Source of the DNA: Candidatus Endomicrobiellum agilis
GTDB lineage: Bacteria; Elusimicrobiota; Endomicrobiia; Endomicrobiales; Endomicrobiaceae
Direction of reading: 5' to 3'
DNA length: 64,000 nt
Assembly (NCBI GenBank): GCA_020328155.1
Contig: JAIXMX010000001.1
Span: 62,001 to 126,000 of the forward strand
Position numbers and translations under genes: made by a program. Below the pieces are notes generated by a model. The model searched no databases, had not been told where the DNA came from, and was given only the letters and a program-made list of their open reading frames with translations. The first letter of the stretch is position 1, and every line of letters begins with the position of its first letter. Shown here in pieces: positions 35,743-44,591 of this stretch.

Positions 35743-36853
35743 TTATGCTTTTTCCTATTCTGCATTAAATTCAAAATTTGCAAACATTTATTCAATTTAT
35801 CATTTTTTAGCGGCTGAATACGTCAAATTCGATCTTTGCAGATTATTTTTATTGTCCAAATAAGTCCGTACAATACCTTCGCTTTCTCCTCTTTAGCGGG
35901 AGCAGCTGCAATCATTCGCCTATTTAATTCATCCTCTAGTTCAGGCAATGTTTCCCTAAATTGAGGAATAATATATCTTTTAAGAATTTTTTTAATCCGC
36001 TCCTTTTTTACTCTTTATGCTGCTCTTCAATCAATATTTTTTTGATCCTTTTATTTTTTATGGCATAACAATAAAGCAAGCTTAAATGCTTCACTACAGC
36101 GTTAAGTCCTTAATTTTCTGTGTTTTTTTTATAGAGTAGCTTTAAACGCAAGCTGCTCTGTTTTCGTTTTTAAAGAAATCTGCATTTACCTGCAAACTCT
36201 TTATATAAGACAGTCTATCGACGGAAGTTAATTGAGAACCGTCAATAAACAGCTTAGGCAATATATATCCGCTTCGCTGATTTACATCGGTAGATTTACA
36301 TCGGTACAATATCTACTGTATTTACTGTTTTTAAAAGCGGTTGAAGTGGTTCCACTCGACGTTTTATACTTTAAGAGGAAAAAAATACAAAAGCGGAGAA
36401 AAATGCTGGCAGCTCCCAACACGAAAGGTATAAGCAGTAAAAACGCTGCGAGTATCATGTGAGAGATATTTCCAATCCGCATTAAACTCCTTGCTGGAGT
36501 TGACAAAAGCTTTTATAATTATGATTACTCACTGAGAAGACAAAGCTCTGCATTAATAGAATTACCTTGCGTCATGTCATTAAATTCTTCTAATATCGGC
36601 GGCGAATAGGAAGGAGTATCAGAATCAAAACGACTAAATGCCGACTGTGGTATCTGACTTATTTCTGCTGGCTTTTTTCCTTCATTCTTTAAACGATTAT
36701 AGACGAGATAAAAGAAAAAACAACTTGTTCTTTTTTTTATTATGGAATAATTCTAAAAGCATTAACATGACAACAACGTTAAACCGATGTAATTACTTGT
36801 TTATCTTTCCCTCACTAAACGCGGAGCAGTTTTGACAATAGGTCGCTCCGTTT
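35743..36853. other. Non-coding interval with decayed gene fragments
   Basis: No intact gene is visible. On the minus strand around 36005-35865 one frame stays open and reads RIKKILKRYIIPQFRETLP then ELEDELNRRMIAAAP and KEEKAKVLYG before a stop; upstream the frame is broken. It looks like the C-terminal part of a charged helical protein. Between 36230 and 36850 small frames on both strands are AT-biased and unrecognisable. Confidence 0.4.
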
Positions 36854-37342
36854 TCATTCCTCTTCAGGATTAATCAAATTTGCGTCACCATTTTCCGCAT
36901 CGGTCCAAGTTGCCTCCATAGCAGTAATATTATTTAAAAGTTCTTCAAGTTCCAAAATAAAAGGATTCGCGTCATTATTTTCCGCATTTTCCACAACTGT
37001 GCCAGGAGAAGAATTATCGTCTGAATTTACCAAATTTAAACCTGAAGAATTTGCCGAATTTACAGAAAAATTCACGTCATTATTTTCCGCATTTTCCGCA
37101 ACTGTACCAAGAGAAGAATTATCGTCTGAATTTGCTAAATTTAAACCTGAAGAATTTGCTGAATTTACAGAAAAATTCGCGTCATTATTTTCCGCATTTT
37201 CCGCAACTGTGCCAAGAGAAGAATTATCGTCTGAATTTGCTAAATTTAAACCTGAAGAATTTGCTGAATTTATAACTCTTGCAAACTTTCCACAACTTGC
37301 AATTAAAGTTACTATCAAAAGAAGCGCTACTGTTCTTTTCAT
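36854..37342 (-). CDS. Repeat-containing lipoprotein
   Basis: The 162-residue secreted protein has a signal MKRTVALLLIVTLIASCGKF with lipobox LIAS-C, so it should be lipid-anchored. The mature part contains three near-identical 35-residue units (NSANSSGLNLANSDDNSS, then GTVAENAENNDANFSV), very rich in Asn, Ser and Asp. An acidic tail follows with ELEELLNNITAMEATWTD and ends NPEEE. It has no other domain. Low complexity and extracellular location suggest a surface or host-interaction protein, which is inference. A GGGAT site precedes the ATG. Reading frames on the opposite strand here are shadows of the repeats. Confidence 0.75.
   Translation of the reverse strand: MKRTVALLLIVTLIASCGKFARVINSANSSGLNLANSDDNSSLGTVAENAENNDANFSVNSANSSGLNLANSDDNSSLGTVAENAENNDVNFSVNSANSSGLNLVNSDDNSSPGTVVENAENNDANPFILELEELLNNITAMEATWTDAENGDANLINPEEE
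36965..37279. repeat. Three tandem 105-bp repeats inside the lipoprotein gene
   Basis: Matching points such as GAATTATCGT recur at 37011, 37116 and 37221, exactly 105 bases apart. Copies differ at a few positions; the leftmost is the most diverged. The unit length is a multiple of three, so recombination would change the number of 35-residue units in frame. Confidence 0.93.
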
Positions 37343-37698
37343 TTTTATCCCGATTTTACCCAGACAGAAGAAGTATAAGGTTTTTTATTTATAGCTTTTA
37401 TCTTCACTAAGTTTTGGAAGATTTAAATACACATCGCAAGCGTCGGCAGTCGTAATATTTATCCATAATAAAAAGCTTATTAATCGTACAATCGTTACAC
37501 TTGTGATAAAGCTTCTTACAATAAGCAAAATGCAACTGAATGCCTACAAGCTCTTCAAAAGCCTTAATCAAAATCACTTGAATAAATATCTCTCGAAGAA
37601 GATGAAGAAACTGAAAATGGATTTAATAACTCATCCAGATTATTAACTGATAAATGCGTCAGATATAAACAAGGTTACTTCTGTAAACGAGTCTATGC
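37343..37698. other. Intergenic, nothing recognisable
   Basis: No supported gene, hairpin or repeat is seen. It holds the upstream region of the repeat lipoprotein (minus strand) and short AT-rich frames only. Confidence 0.35.
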
Positions 37699-38135
37699 TC
37701 ATTGTGGTGTTCTTTCTCTTTGTATAGAGCTTATCAGTTTTATTTCTTTGAACTCACATTTCTTTTCAAAAGGAGCGTCCTTATAAAGTTCTCTAAACAG
37801 AGGAGAAGTAATGAAAAAAGTTACAGAGGCAGTCTCTCCTAAAGAAAAGGGTGGATTTAATAGTTTTGTTTCAATTCCTATTGCATGACTCAACCTCGTC
37901 ATCGTTCTTCTTTTTTTTCACGAGTGGAAGACTTATCAGGCAGACGATAGCCGTTTTCAACGTCTCTATTATAGGTTAGATTCTTCTGCCGGAACTTTAT
38001 TGTCAATGATAGAAAGATTAATCTCAAATTCGAGTTCTTTCTTTGGTTTTTTACCAGAGAGTTGCTTTCCTTTTCAATCTCCTCTAACAATTTCTTAGCG
38101 TAATCCAAGTCGGCATTCTCAGGTTGCTTCACCAT
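37699..38135 (-). pseudogene. Frameshifted gene of unknown function
   Basis: Minus-strand pieces in different frames seem to form one broken gene. It starts MVKQPENADLDYAKKLLEEI (38135). One frame over it continues SGKKPKKELEFEINLSIIDN (about 38050-38000). It then has GIETKLLNPPFSLGETASV and VTFFITSPLFREL, ending at 37699. The pieces have sensible protein composition. I cannot name the family. It lies in an accessory-gene graveyard beside the repeat lipoprotein. Confidence 0.4.
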
Positions 38136-38263
38136 GTATTGTCAGAAGTCACAAAAACGCATAACATCATCTCCTGTGCCTTTTCTGTATCTTTCCAATA
38201 AGTAATCTTTCCTCTTAATGCAGGACGGCAAGTATGCGCATTTGCAGATAGTCCTGTAATCAA

Positions 38264-38488
38264 TTACAATATTGTCCTTATATCATATTTGTCCTTAATT
38301 ATGTTCATACAAACACTGTTTAAATTTGAGTTTTTCCTTTCAGCTAGATTCTGCAGCCTTGTCCAAGTGCCGTAATCAATCGCCGCAGTAATACTCTTTT
38401 TTTCACAATCGTTGCTGTCAATTCGGGTAAAGAATTCTGTAAAAAAGCTGTAAAATTTGGCTTCTATTCGCTTTTTCATTCTTGGCAA
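38264..38488 (-). CDS. Small protein resembling a ribbon-helix-helix domain, possibly a remnant
   Basis: A 74-residue frame contains KSITAAIDYGTWTRLQNLAE and continues RKNSNLNSVCMNIIKDKYD. The pattern of a beta strand, a helix with LxxLAE, and a second helix recalls CopG/Arc-type DNA-binding proteins found in plasmid and antitoxin genes. The N-terminal part (MPRMKKRIEAKFYSFF) is not like the family. It has no convincing ribosome-binding site and sits in decayed DNA, so it may be inactive. The rest of 38136-38676 shows nothing else. Confidence 0.3.
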   Translation of the reverse strand: MPRMKKRIEAKFYSFFTEFFTRIDSNDCEKKSITAAIDYGTWTRLQNLAERKNSNLNSVCMNIIKDKYDIRTIL

Positions 38489-38676
38489 TATCGTTGACGT
38501 AATTTAACAATTTTGCATCGCCATAAAGGTTCAACGCTCTTTTGCTCCTTTTATTTTATCATTATCATCCTTGAATTCGAGATGCTCAAATAATATTGCC
38601 TCCGCATTTATACTGGCACACTTGTAGCTCTAAATTGTAAGCGTATATCATTGTCGTGTTTAAAACTGCATGCCTT

Positions 38677-39969
38677 TCAAACTTCTATTTTAATTTTAAC
38701 CGTTTTGTGTTTCACTATAGATTTTGTGGCGTTGATCTGCTTTAAAGCTTTTTCAAGGTCCTCGAGATGTGTTTCGTGCGTAATTATGATAATTCTGCCG
38801 TAATCGGTGCCGTTTATATTGAGTTGTGCAAGACTCCTTGCGATTGAAACTTTAAATTCGGCCAGAATTCCTGAAATTTTTGATAAAACGCCGGCTTTAT
38901 CTATGACGGCAAACCTTAAGTAATAAGGCGACTTGCTTTTGCCTATAGGAAGAATTTTAATTTTTTTCTTACTGTCATAGACTACATCTGGGATAATTCC
39001 TACAGTGTTTGTAATGATGGATTTTGAAAGGTTTATAATGTCGGACACAACTGCGCTTGCCGCAGGCTGTTGTCCCGCTCCTTTGCCGTAGAATAAGACG
39101 TCGCCTGAATCTTTTCCCGTAATCATGATGGCGTTATATTCATTTTCAACTGTTGTGAAGGCGTGATCGTAATTTATAAGGCACGGCTGTACGGACATAT
39201 CTATTCCGTCTTTTGTTTTCTGTGCCGAACCTATAAGTTTCACGTCGTATCCGAAATCCTGTGTTATTAAAATGTCCTCGATATCTAAATCCGCGATACC
39301 TTTGACAAGCGGTATATTTTTGACTTTTATCCAGCTGCCCCACGCAAGAGAAGCAAGTATAGCGAGTTTGTTTGCCGTGTCAATGCCGTCTACGTCAAAA
39401 GATGGATTGGCTTCGGCATAACCGGCTTTTTGAGCGCTTTTTAAGGCTTCTTCATAAGGTACGCAGTGCTTTTTCATTTCGCTTAAAATGAAATTTGTGG
39501 TACCGTTTAAAATACCTTTGATTTCAAATACTTCTTCAGAAGCAAGTCCTTCGCTTAAACCTTGAACCACCGGGATTACGCCGCCGACAGAAGCTTCGTA
39601 ATATATTGATTTCTGATATATTTGTGCTGTTGTGAAAATCTGATCCCAGTATTTTGCAAGTACGGCTTTATTTGCACTGACGACATTTTTGCCAGCTTTT
39701 AAAGATTCTATTATCACTGTCCTTGCAGGCTCGTATCCGCCGATAAGCTCAACAATCAAATCTATTTCGGGATCTTTTATTATGTCTCTGAAGTTTTTAA
39801 CGTAAAGTTCAGGTTTGTCTATAGGTTTTAAATCGCAAATTGATTTTATACATATAGGTTTACCGACTTTTCTTAAAACTATTTTTTTGTTTTCTCCCAA
39901 TATTTTTACTACGCCTTTTCCTACAGTTCCATATCCTATGAGACCTACATTAATATACTTTTTTTTCAT
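38677..39969 (-). CDS. hom: Homoserine dehydrogenase
   Basis: The 430-residue enzyme reduces aspartate semialdehyde to homoserine, the branch point to threonine and methionine. It has the Rossmann motif INVGLIGYGTVGKGVV, then GGYEPAR, VVSANKAVLAKYW, YYEASVGGVIPVVQGL, GILNGTTNFILSEM and AGYAEANPSFDVDGID. A C-terminal ACT domain follows (about 345-430; LRFAVIDKAGVLSKISGILAE). The frame extends to 40035, but the ATG at 39969 begins the conserved N-terminus and has an AAGGA site, so I use it. The homoserine made here could feed metH via homocysteine. Confidence 0.95.
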   Translation of the reverse strand: MKKKYINVGLIGYGTVGKGVVKILGENKKIVLRKVGKPICIKSICDLKPIDKPELYVKNFRDIIKDPEIDLIVELIGGYEPARTVIIESLKAGKNVVSANKAVLAKYWDQIFTTAQIYQKSIYYEASVGGVIPVVQGLSEGLASEEVFEIKGILNGTTNFILSEMKKHCVPYEEALKSAQKAGYAEANPSFDVDGIDTANKLAILASLAWGSWIKVKNIPLVKGIADLDIEDILITQDFGYDVKLIGSAQKTKDGIDMSVQPCLINYDHAFTTVENEYNAIMITGKDSGDVLFYGKGAGQQPAASAVVSDIINLSKSIITNTVGIIPDVVYDSKKKIKILPIGKSKSPYYLRFAVIDKAGVLSKISGILAEFKVSIARSLAQLNINGTDYGRIIIITHETHLEDLEKALKQINATKSIVKHKTVKIKIEV

Positions 39970-40172
39970 AGCTAATCCTTGATATTTTCCAATTTTTATA
40001 TGCTCGCAAAACGACATACTGCATGTACGGTGCATTTTGTAAAATTGTTTATGTGAGACAGAATGTTGTTAAGTATTTTACTATATTTTGCGTAAGACGC
40101 TTTTACATATCTTTCGCCTTATTGTTGAAACTTTTATCGAAATGAGACAATAAGTCCGATTTCTTTTGCAAG

Positions 40173-40457
40173 TTATATCCGAACAGTCAGTCCGGGACGC
40201 CCTATCGTTTGCTCGGTTATGATTTCTCTAAATTCAGGTATCTTTTTTGACTGCGAGTACTTGTTTGTATTGTTGTGTTTTAACGTGTTGCAAAATCTGT
40301 CGATGACGCAATAGGTCGCGGGAGAAACAGGACTCCATATGTCTAAATTTGTGACATAAGACTTTTTGTCATAAACTTCTTTCTTGAACCAGTTGATTTT
40401 GGCAAACATATGAGGTGGCAGTTTTTCTAAATTTTTAGACGATTTTATACTTATCAT
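40173..40457 (-). pseudogene. N-terminal remnant of an LL-diaminopimelate/aspartate-type aminotransferase
   Basis: The 94-residue frame reads KNLEKLPPHMFAKINWFKKE, then VTNLDIWSPVSPATYCVIDR and KYSQSKKIPEFREII. It follows the N-terminus of class I aminotransferases of the DapL type (LPPYLFARI...VIDLGIGDPD...HRYPSSKGMPEFREAV). The catalytic Lys domain and the rest of the roughly 390-residue enzyme are missing, and conserved Gly-Asp residues have been replaced. It is a truncated relic. Confidence 0.65.
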
Positions 40458-40477
40458 ATTTTATTTAAACTCAATTA

Positions 40478-40750
40478 CTATATTATTTTTCTAAGAGTTG
40501 TAGTAGGCTTAAACGAAACCTTTTTCCCCGGCGGAATGAGAATTACTTCTTTGGTTCTAGGGTTTCTCCCCTGTTTGGCTTTGCGGGGCTTAGTTCTAAA
40601 AGATCCGAGACCCGAAAGAGAAATCACTCCGCCGTTTTTTAGAGTAATTTGGATTACTTTAACTAGAGCTTTTATTGCTTTATTTGAATCATTTTGCGTT
40701 AACCCTGAAACATCAGCAACCTGTTTGACGACGTCAGGTTTTTTCATCAA
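40478..40750 (-). CDS. hup: DNA-binding protein HU
   Basis: The 90-residue histone-like protein has the helical dimer part KQVADVSGLTQNDSNKAIKA and the beta-arm core GLGSFRTKPRKAKQGRNPRT, then VSFKPTTTLRKII. It bends and compacts DNA as a dimer. An AGGTATTAATTTG leader precedes the ATG. IHF is the only near alternative; sequence length and arm favour HU. Confidence 0.93.
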   Translation of the reverse strand: MMKKPDVVKQVADVSGLTQNDSNKAIKALVKVIQITLKNGGVISLSGLGSFRTKPRKAKQGRNPRTKEVILIPPGKKVSFKPTTTLRKII

Positions 40751-40865
40751 ATTAATACCTCCACTCGAAGTAAATTGTGTTTTTTTAAAAACACATTCAT
40801 TTTATAATAAATTTCAATAAAAATGTCAATGACGTCGATAGCTCAAGCGCAGTAAATAAACATAT

Positions 40866-40895
40866 TTGACAAATACGTACATCTTTCGTTATAAT
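40866..40895 (+). promoter_or_regulatory. Sigma70-type promoter of tRNA-Ala
   Basis: TTGACA (40866-40871), an 18-bp spacer and TATAAT (40890-40895), both perfect consensus, end 18 bases before the tRNA. Confidence 0.85.
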
Positions 40896-40913
40896 CTGTC
40901 AAGCTATGGTTAT

Positions 40914-40986
<73 letters not shown>

Positions 40987-41039
40987 CATAAAAATTGAGA
41001 TGTAAAAGAACTTTAGCAGAGAAGAAGTATAGAATAAAG

Positions 41040-41470
41040 AGCGATTAAAATAGGTGTACAAAAGAATCCTAAAAAAAATGGTTCTACTATAGTCCGTTTA
41101 ACCTTATTGGCGAACTGCGGTTCAGAAAAAATATCACCAAAAGACTCATTGACTCCGAACACATCTACAAGGTCTACGTCCTCGCAAAAAGCAACCAAAA
41201 CATAGAAAGAGTCAAGTCGCTTTGATGAATGGCTTGCAGAATGCGAATTACAACAAGAACGGAATAAAAACGATAGGTTCTTCAGGGCAGCAGATTGCGC
41301 CAAAGATTAAGGTAGTCTGAGGTATAGCCTTAACTATTCTTGCTGTTGTAGGCTTATACAAAGGAGCAAGATTGTATTCCACAGAGCGTTCAGACGAGTA
41401 TTCGGCTACCTCAAGACCGCTCTCAACAGCAATCAGCAAAAAAATGCGACAGGATATTAGGAATATGCTC
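41040..41470 (+). pseudogene. Decayed lipoprotein/transmembrane protein of the accessory family
   Basis: Plus-strand frames read in order as a broken secreted protein. A lipoprotein-like signal, TIVRLTLLANCGSEK, is at about 41079-41125. A Ser/Thr linker (SLTPNTSTRSTSSQKATKT) and a stop follow. Next is a charged helix, RFDEWLAECELQQERN. Finally a membrane segment, KIKVV-stop-GIALTILAVVGLYKG, lies near 41310-41365 with a basic tail up to a TAG near 41477. The membrane segment matches the one at 57860-57910 on the minus strand (KTKVVGGITATILALADLYK). Several stops and frame changes make it non-functional. It begins just after tRNA-Ala. Confidence 0.6.
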
Positions 41471-41477
41471 ATTGGTT

Positions 41478-42024
41478 AGCTGGCTGGGCTTGGATAATAT
41501 GTTTTGAGCTGTATCAAGACCGAAAGAAATCTATAACCCGTGAATTTCGGTTGGGCGATATTTAATATTCAGTATATAAATTCGCATTGATACAAATATC
41601 TATGAAAACGCTACATGCTAGGAGTTCCTCTATCAACACGGAATACGTAATTTTCTAGAATTACCGGGATACAACCCTCCCCTAGAAAAGGACGATACTT
41701 CTATTGATAATCACGATGAAGAAAGAGTCATATTTTGATTGTGAATTTGATTTCCAAATATAAGGAAGATAGATGGACAGAAACAATCTATAAGGTTCTT
41801 GCGCACCATATAAGAGACATGGAGAAAATGCTCATAGAAAGGTCAAGTGAACGTACTCCGATGAGGAACGAATATGTAAGGGAGTTGCTATACGGCAATA
41901 AAAGATTAGCGATTTAGCGGCGAAAGCGGAATAATAAACGACCGGGAACGAAGGTTCAATCTCTCCTCCTTTAGTTCCATTTTTTGAAATATAAAAAGTG
42001 AAATAAAACAAAGGAGTTAAAAAA
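41478..42024. other. Decayed coding-like DNA before yjbQ
   Basis: Plus-strand fragments include NFLELPGYNPPLEKDDTS (about 41650-41705) and, from 41735, a 60-codon frame with NLISKYKEDRWTETIYKVL and ERTPMRNEYVRELLYG. They may derive from one gene, but no start, ribosome-binding site or family is apparent. The last 80 bases hold the yjbQ leader with AAAGGAG. Confidence 0.35.
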
Positions 42025-42441
42025 ATGATTTACTCAGAGTATATTAATTGTGAAACTAAAGGTTATACTGATATTCTTGATATAACAAATGATATTAAAA
42101 GAGTTGTTGCTCGTTCTGGTATTACAAACGGCATAGCGACTTTGGGCGTGACAAGTTCTACTTCTGCCATCACGACTCTTGAATTTGAACCGGGACTTGT
42201 CGAGGATTTCCGCAAATCTCTTGAAGTAATTGCTCCCGTCAAAGGTGTTTACGCTCATGACGAAAAATGGCATGACGGCAACGGTTTTTCGCATATACGT
42301 TCTTCATTAATAGGTACGTCTAAAACCATACCGATTGTGTCAAAATCCTTAATGACAGGAACTTGGCAGCAAATAATTTTGGTAGATTTTGATAACAGAC
42401 CTCGAAGCAGAAAAGTGTTCGTTCAGGTTTTTGGAGAATGA
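42025..42441 (+). CDS. yjbQ: YjbQ/UPF0047 family protein
   Basis: The 138-residue protein is of the secondary thiamine-phosphate synthase / YjbQ family. It has DITNDIKRVVARSGITNGIA, LEPGL-like FEPGLVEDF, and the active-site cluster HDEKWHDGNGFSHIRSSLIG with conserved His, then GTWQQIILVDFDNRPRSRK. The start has a clean AAAGGAG site. Family members have weak thiamine-phosphate synthase activity; the physiological role is unsettled. It is notable beside the loss of thiM in this genome. The gene is four bases from rsmD. Confidence 0.9.
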   Translation: MIYSEYINCETKGYTDILDITNDIKRVVARSGITNGIATLGVTSSTSAITTLEFEPGLVEDFRKSLEVIAPVKGVYAHDEKWHDGNGFSHIRSSLIGTSKTIPIVSKSLMTGTWQQIILVDFDNRPRSRKVFVQVFGE

Positions 42442-42445
42442 GTAA

Positions 42446-43048
42446 ATGACTTTGAAGGTTATCGCGGGCGCGTCTCGCGGAAGAAGGATAAAAACTCTGC
42501 CGCGTAATGACTTATCCATACGCCCTATGCTTGGCAGAATAAAGAAATCGATTTTTGATATAATACAGTTTAAAGTTTTATCTTCTGTTTTTATTGATTT
42601 ATTTGCAGGAGTGGGTTCAGTCGGAATTGAAGCTCTTTCTCGCGGTGCGAAAAAAGTGGTATTTGCAGAGTTAAGCGAAGTTTCTCTGTCGCTTATTAAA
42701 TACAACGTAAACATGCTCGGATTCAATGACAGGGCAAAAATCGTCAAATGCGACGTAATAAAAGATTTTGCCGTTTTGCGGGATAAGTATGACATAGTTT
42801 TTATGGGTCCTCCTTACAAAGACGGAAATAAAAAAACTCTTGCGCTTACATATCCTGCTTTGAAAAATGTAATGAAATACGATATTTTAAAAGACGACTC
42901 CGTTCTCATAGCACAGAAACATATAAAAGAACCTGTCGGAAATATTACGGGACTTGAATGTTTTAGGGTAGAGAAGTACGGCGACACTGTTATTTCTTTT
43001 TACAGAAGGGCAAGGTTAGGAAACATAGGAAATGAGAGAGGATTTTAA
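42446..43048 (+). CDS. rsmD: 16S rRNA (guanine-966 N2)-methyltransferase
   Basis: The 200-residue Rossmann methyltransferase shows VIAGASRGRRIKTLP, IRPMLGRIKKSIFDII, FIDLFAGVGSVGIEALSRGA (SAM-binding loop) and VVFAELSEVSLSLI. The catalytic motif, usually DPPY, reads GPPY in DIVFMGPPYKDG, losing the Asp. Everything else matches RsmD, so activity may be altered, or the substitution may be tolerated. It overlaps the next gene by 17 bases. Confidence 0.9.
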   Translation: MTLKVIAGASRGRRIKTLPRNDLSIRPMLGRIKKSIFDIIQFKVLSSVFIDLFAGVGSVGIEALSRGAKKVVFAELSEVSLSLIKYNVNMLGFNDRAKIVKCDVIKDFAVLRDKYDIVFMGPPYKDGNKKTLALTYPALKNVMKYDILKDDSVLIAQKHIKEPVGNITGLECFRVEKYGDTVISFYRRARLGNIGNERGF

Positions 43049-43778
43049 AATAAGTTATTCGAGGGTAAATGCGTATTTGTTTTGCCCGCATAAATACAAA
43101 CTTATATATTTAGATAATTTTCATATTCCGGTTAATGCGAATGTTACTTTTGGGCATATTATTCATAAAGCACTTGAACAATTTCACAGCGGCAAAGAAC
43201 AATCTTATAATATGTTGTTTGAGTGTTATGATGACGCTTGGAAAAATGATGGATTTACTGATCCACAGCAGATATTTGAATATTATGAATGCGGCAAACG
43301 AATGCTCGTAAATTATTATAAATCTTTCAGCGAATCGGACGCGGAAGTTTTATATGTTGAAAGAGCGTTTGATGCCAATATAGGAAGATACAAGTTTATA
43401 GGTATTATTGACAGAATTGATAGATATCCTGACGGCAAGTATGAAATTATGGATTATAAAACCCATGTAAAGGTATGGGAGCAGGAAAGAGTGGACAGAG
43501 ATTTACAGTTAAGTTTTTACGCGTATGCTTGTAAAAATATTTTTGGTTTTAATCCTGACGAGATATCGATTTACTTCTTGTCGGAAAATAGAAAAATTTA
43601 TACGAAAAGATCTAAAAGCGAAATAGCTGACGCGATAAATCTCGCGATATTAACCGCAGAAAATATAACGGCGGAAAAGTTTAATCCTGATGTTTCGAAA
43701 TGTCAATTATGCGATTTTAAATTGAAATGCAAATTTTCAGTTTATAAAGAAGCATGCGCCGAATTGTGTCCAGCATGA
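43032..43778 (+). CDS. RecB/Cas4-family PD-(D/E)XK exonuclease-like protein
   Basis: The 248-residue protein opens ISYSRVNAYLFCPHKYKLIY, typical of RecB-type nucleases, followed by GHIIHKALEQF (motif with His), FIGIIDRIDRYPDGKYEIMDYKTH (catalytic D...DxK) and QLSFYAYACKNIFGF. It ends CQLCDFKLKC, which with the early Cys could hold an Fe-S cluster as in AddB and Cas4. No CRISPR array or cas genes are present, so it is a stand-alone repair-type nuclease. Start choice: ATG at 43032 within the rsmD end. Confidence 0.88.
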   Translation: MREDFKISYSRVNAYLFCPHKYKLIYLDNFHIPVNANVTFGHIIHKALEQFHSGKEQSYNMLFECYDDAWKNDGFTDPQQIFEYYECGKRMLVNYYKSFSESDAEVLYVERAFDANIGRYKFIGIIDRIDRYPDGKYEIMDYKTHVKVWEQERVDRDLQLSFYAYACKNIFGFNPDEISIYFLSENRKIYTKRSKSEIADAINLAILTAENITAEKFNPDVSKCQLCDFKLKCKFSVYKEACAELCPA

Positions 43779-43832
43779 TTTATGTGCGTAGCAGGACTGC
43801 AGGAAACTCAAAATATTGAGCAGGTAAAATAC

Positions 43833-44591
43833 ATGAAGACGTTAATGGTAGTGAAGTTCGGCGGAAGTTTAACCAAAAGTCCGTTGGCACAGAGTAAATT
43901 TCTTGAAGAACTAGCTTTAATTTCACGAAAACAAAATATTATTTTAGTTCATGGCGGCGGACCCGAAGTAAATGCGCTTCTTGAGAAATTTGCGATGGAA
44001 AGTAAATTTGTGGACGGTTTAAGATTTACCGACGCGGATACGTTAGGCATTGTTGAAATGGCTTTGAGTGGTAAAGTAAACAGAGTTTTAACCACAGGGC
44101 TTATAAAAAACGGCGCAAATGCTGTCGGAATATCCGGGAAAGATGGAAAAAGCGTAGTATGCAGGCAAGTTGAACGACTTGGTTTTGTCGGTGAGCCGGT
44201 TAAAATAAACAGAAAACTTATAGACATTTTAATAAAAGCTGGATTTCTGCCGGTTATAGCTTCTATTGCCGCCGATGCTGAAGGCAACGTCGTAAATGTC
44301 AACGCTGATACTTTAGCCGCTTCAATAGCAGCAGCTTTTAAAGCGCAGAAACTTATATTTTTGACGGATGTTGCCGGGGTGCTTGATAAAAATAAAAATA
44401 CAATTAAAGAAATTAAAATTGAAGAAATAAACTCTTTAATAAAAGACGAAACAATAACAGGCGGAATGATACCGAAGATTAGAGGCTGCGCCGAATCCGT
44501 TAAAAAAGGCGTAAAAGAAGTTTGGATAGCGGAAGGGATAAGCGGGATACAAAAAATAAATGGAACAGTAATAAAAAAGAGAGATAGGTAG
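43833..44591 (+). CDS. argB: Acetylglutamate kinase
   Basis: The enzyme has about 252 residues. It phosphorylates N-acetylglutamate in arginine synthesis. Motifs are LMVVKFGGSLTKS, IILVHGGGPEVNALL, FVDGLRFTDADTLGIVEMAL, SGKDGKSV, NVNADTLAASIAAAF and TGGMIPKI. The frame extends upstream to 43782, but the ATG at 43833 starts the conserved MKTLMVVKFGG and has an AGCAGG site. It is slightly shorter than the usual 280-300. It starts the arginine cluster, separated from argD by a kilobase of decayed DNA. Confidence 0.93.
   Translation: MKTLMVVKFGGSLTKSPLAQSKFLEELALISRKQNIILVHGGGPEVNALLEKFAMESKFVDGLRFTDADTLGIVEMALSGKVNRVLTTGLIKNGANAVGISGKDGKSVVCRQVERLGFVGEPVKINRKLIDILIKAGFLPVIASIAADAEGNVVNVNADTLAASIAAAFKAQKLIFLTDVAGVLDKNKNTIKEIKIEEINSLIKDETITGGMIPKIRGCAESVKKGVKEVWIAEGISGIQKINGTVIKKRDR

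Noticed and set aside
36999-37394. Plus-strand 131-codon frame with repeats
   Set aside because: It is the antisense shadow of the lipoprotein repeats; the minus-strand frame has a signal peptide and ribosome-binding site.
39970-40035. Longer N-terminus for homoserine dehydrogenase
   Set aside because: The added residues are not conserved, and the AAGGA site points to the ATG at 39969.
43032-43778. Cas4-like nuclease suggesting a CRISPR locus
   Set aside because: No repeat-spacer array or other cas gene exists in the window; the protein fits stand-alone RecB-type nucleases.
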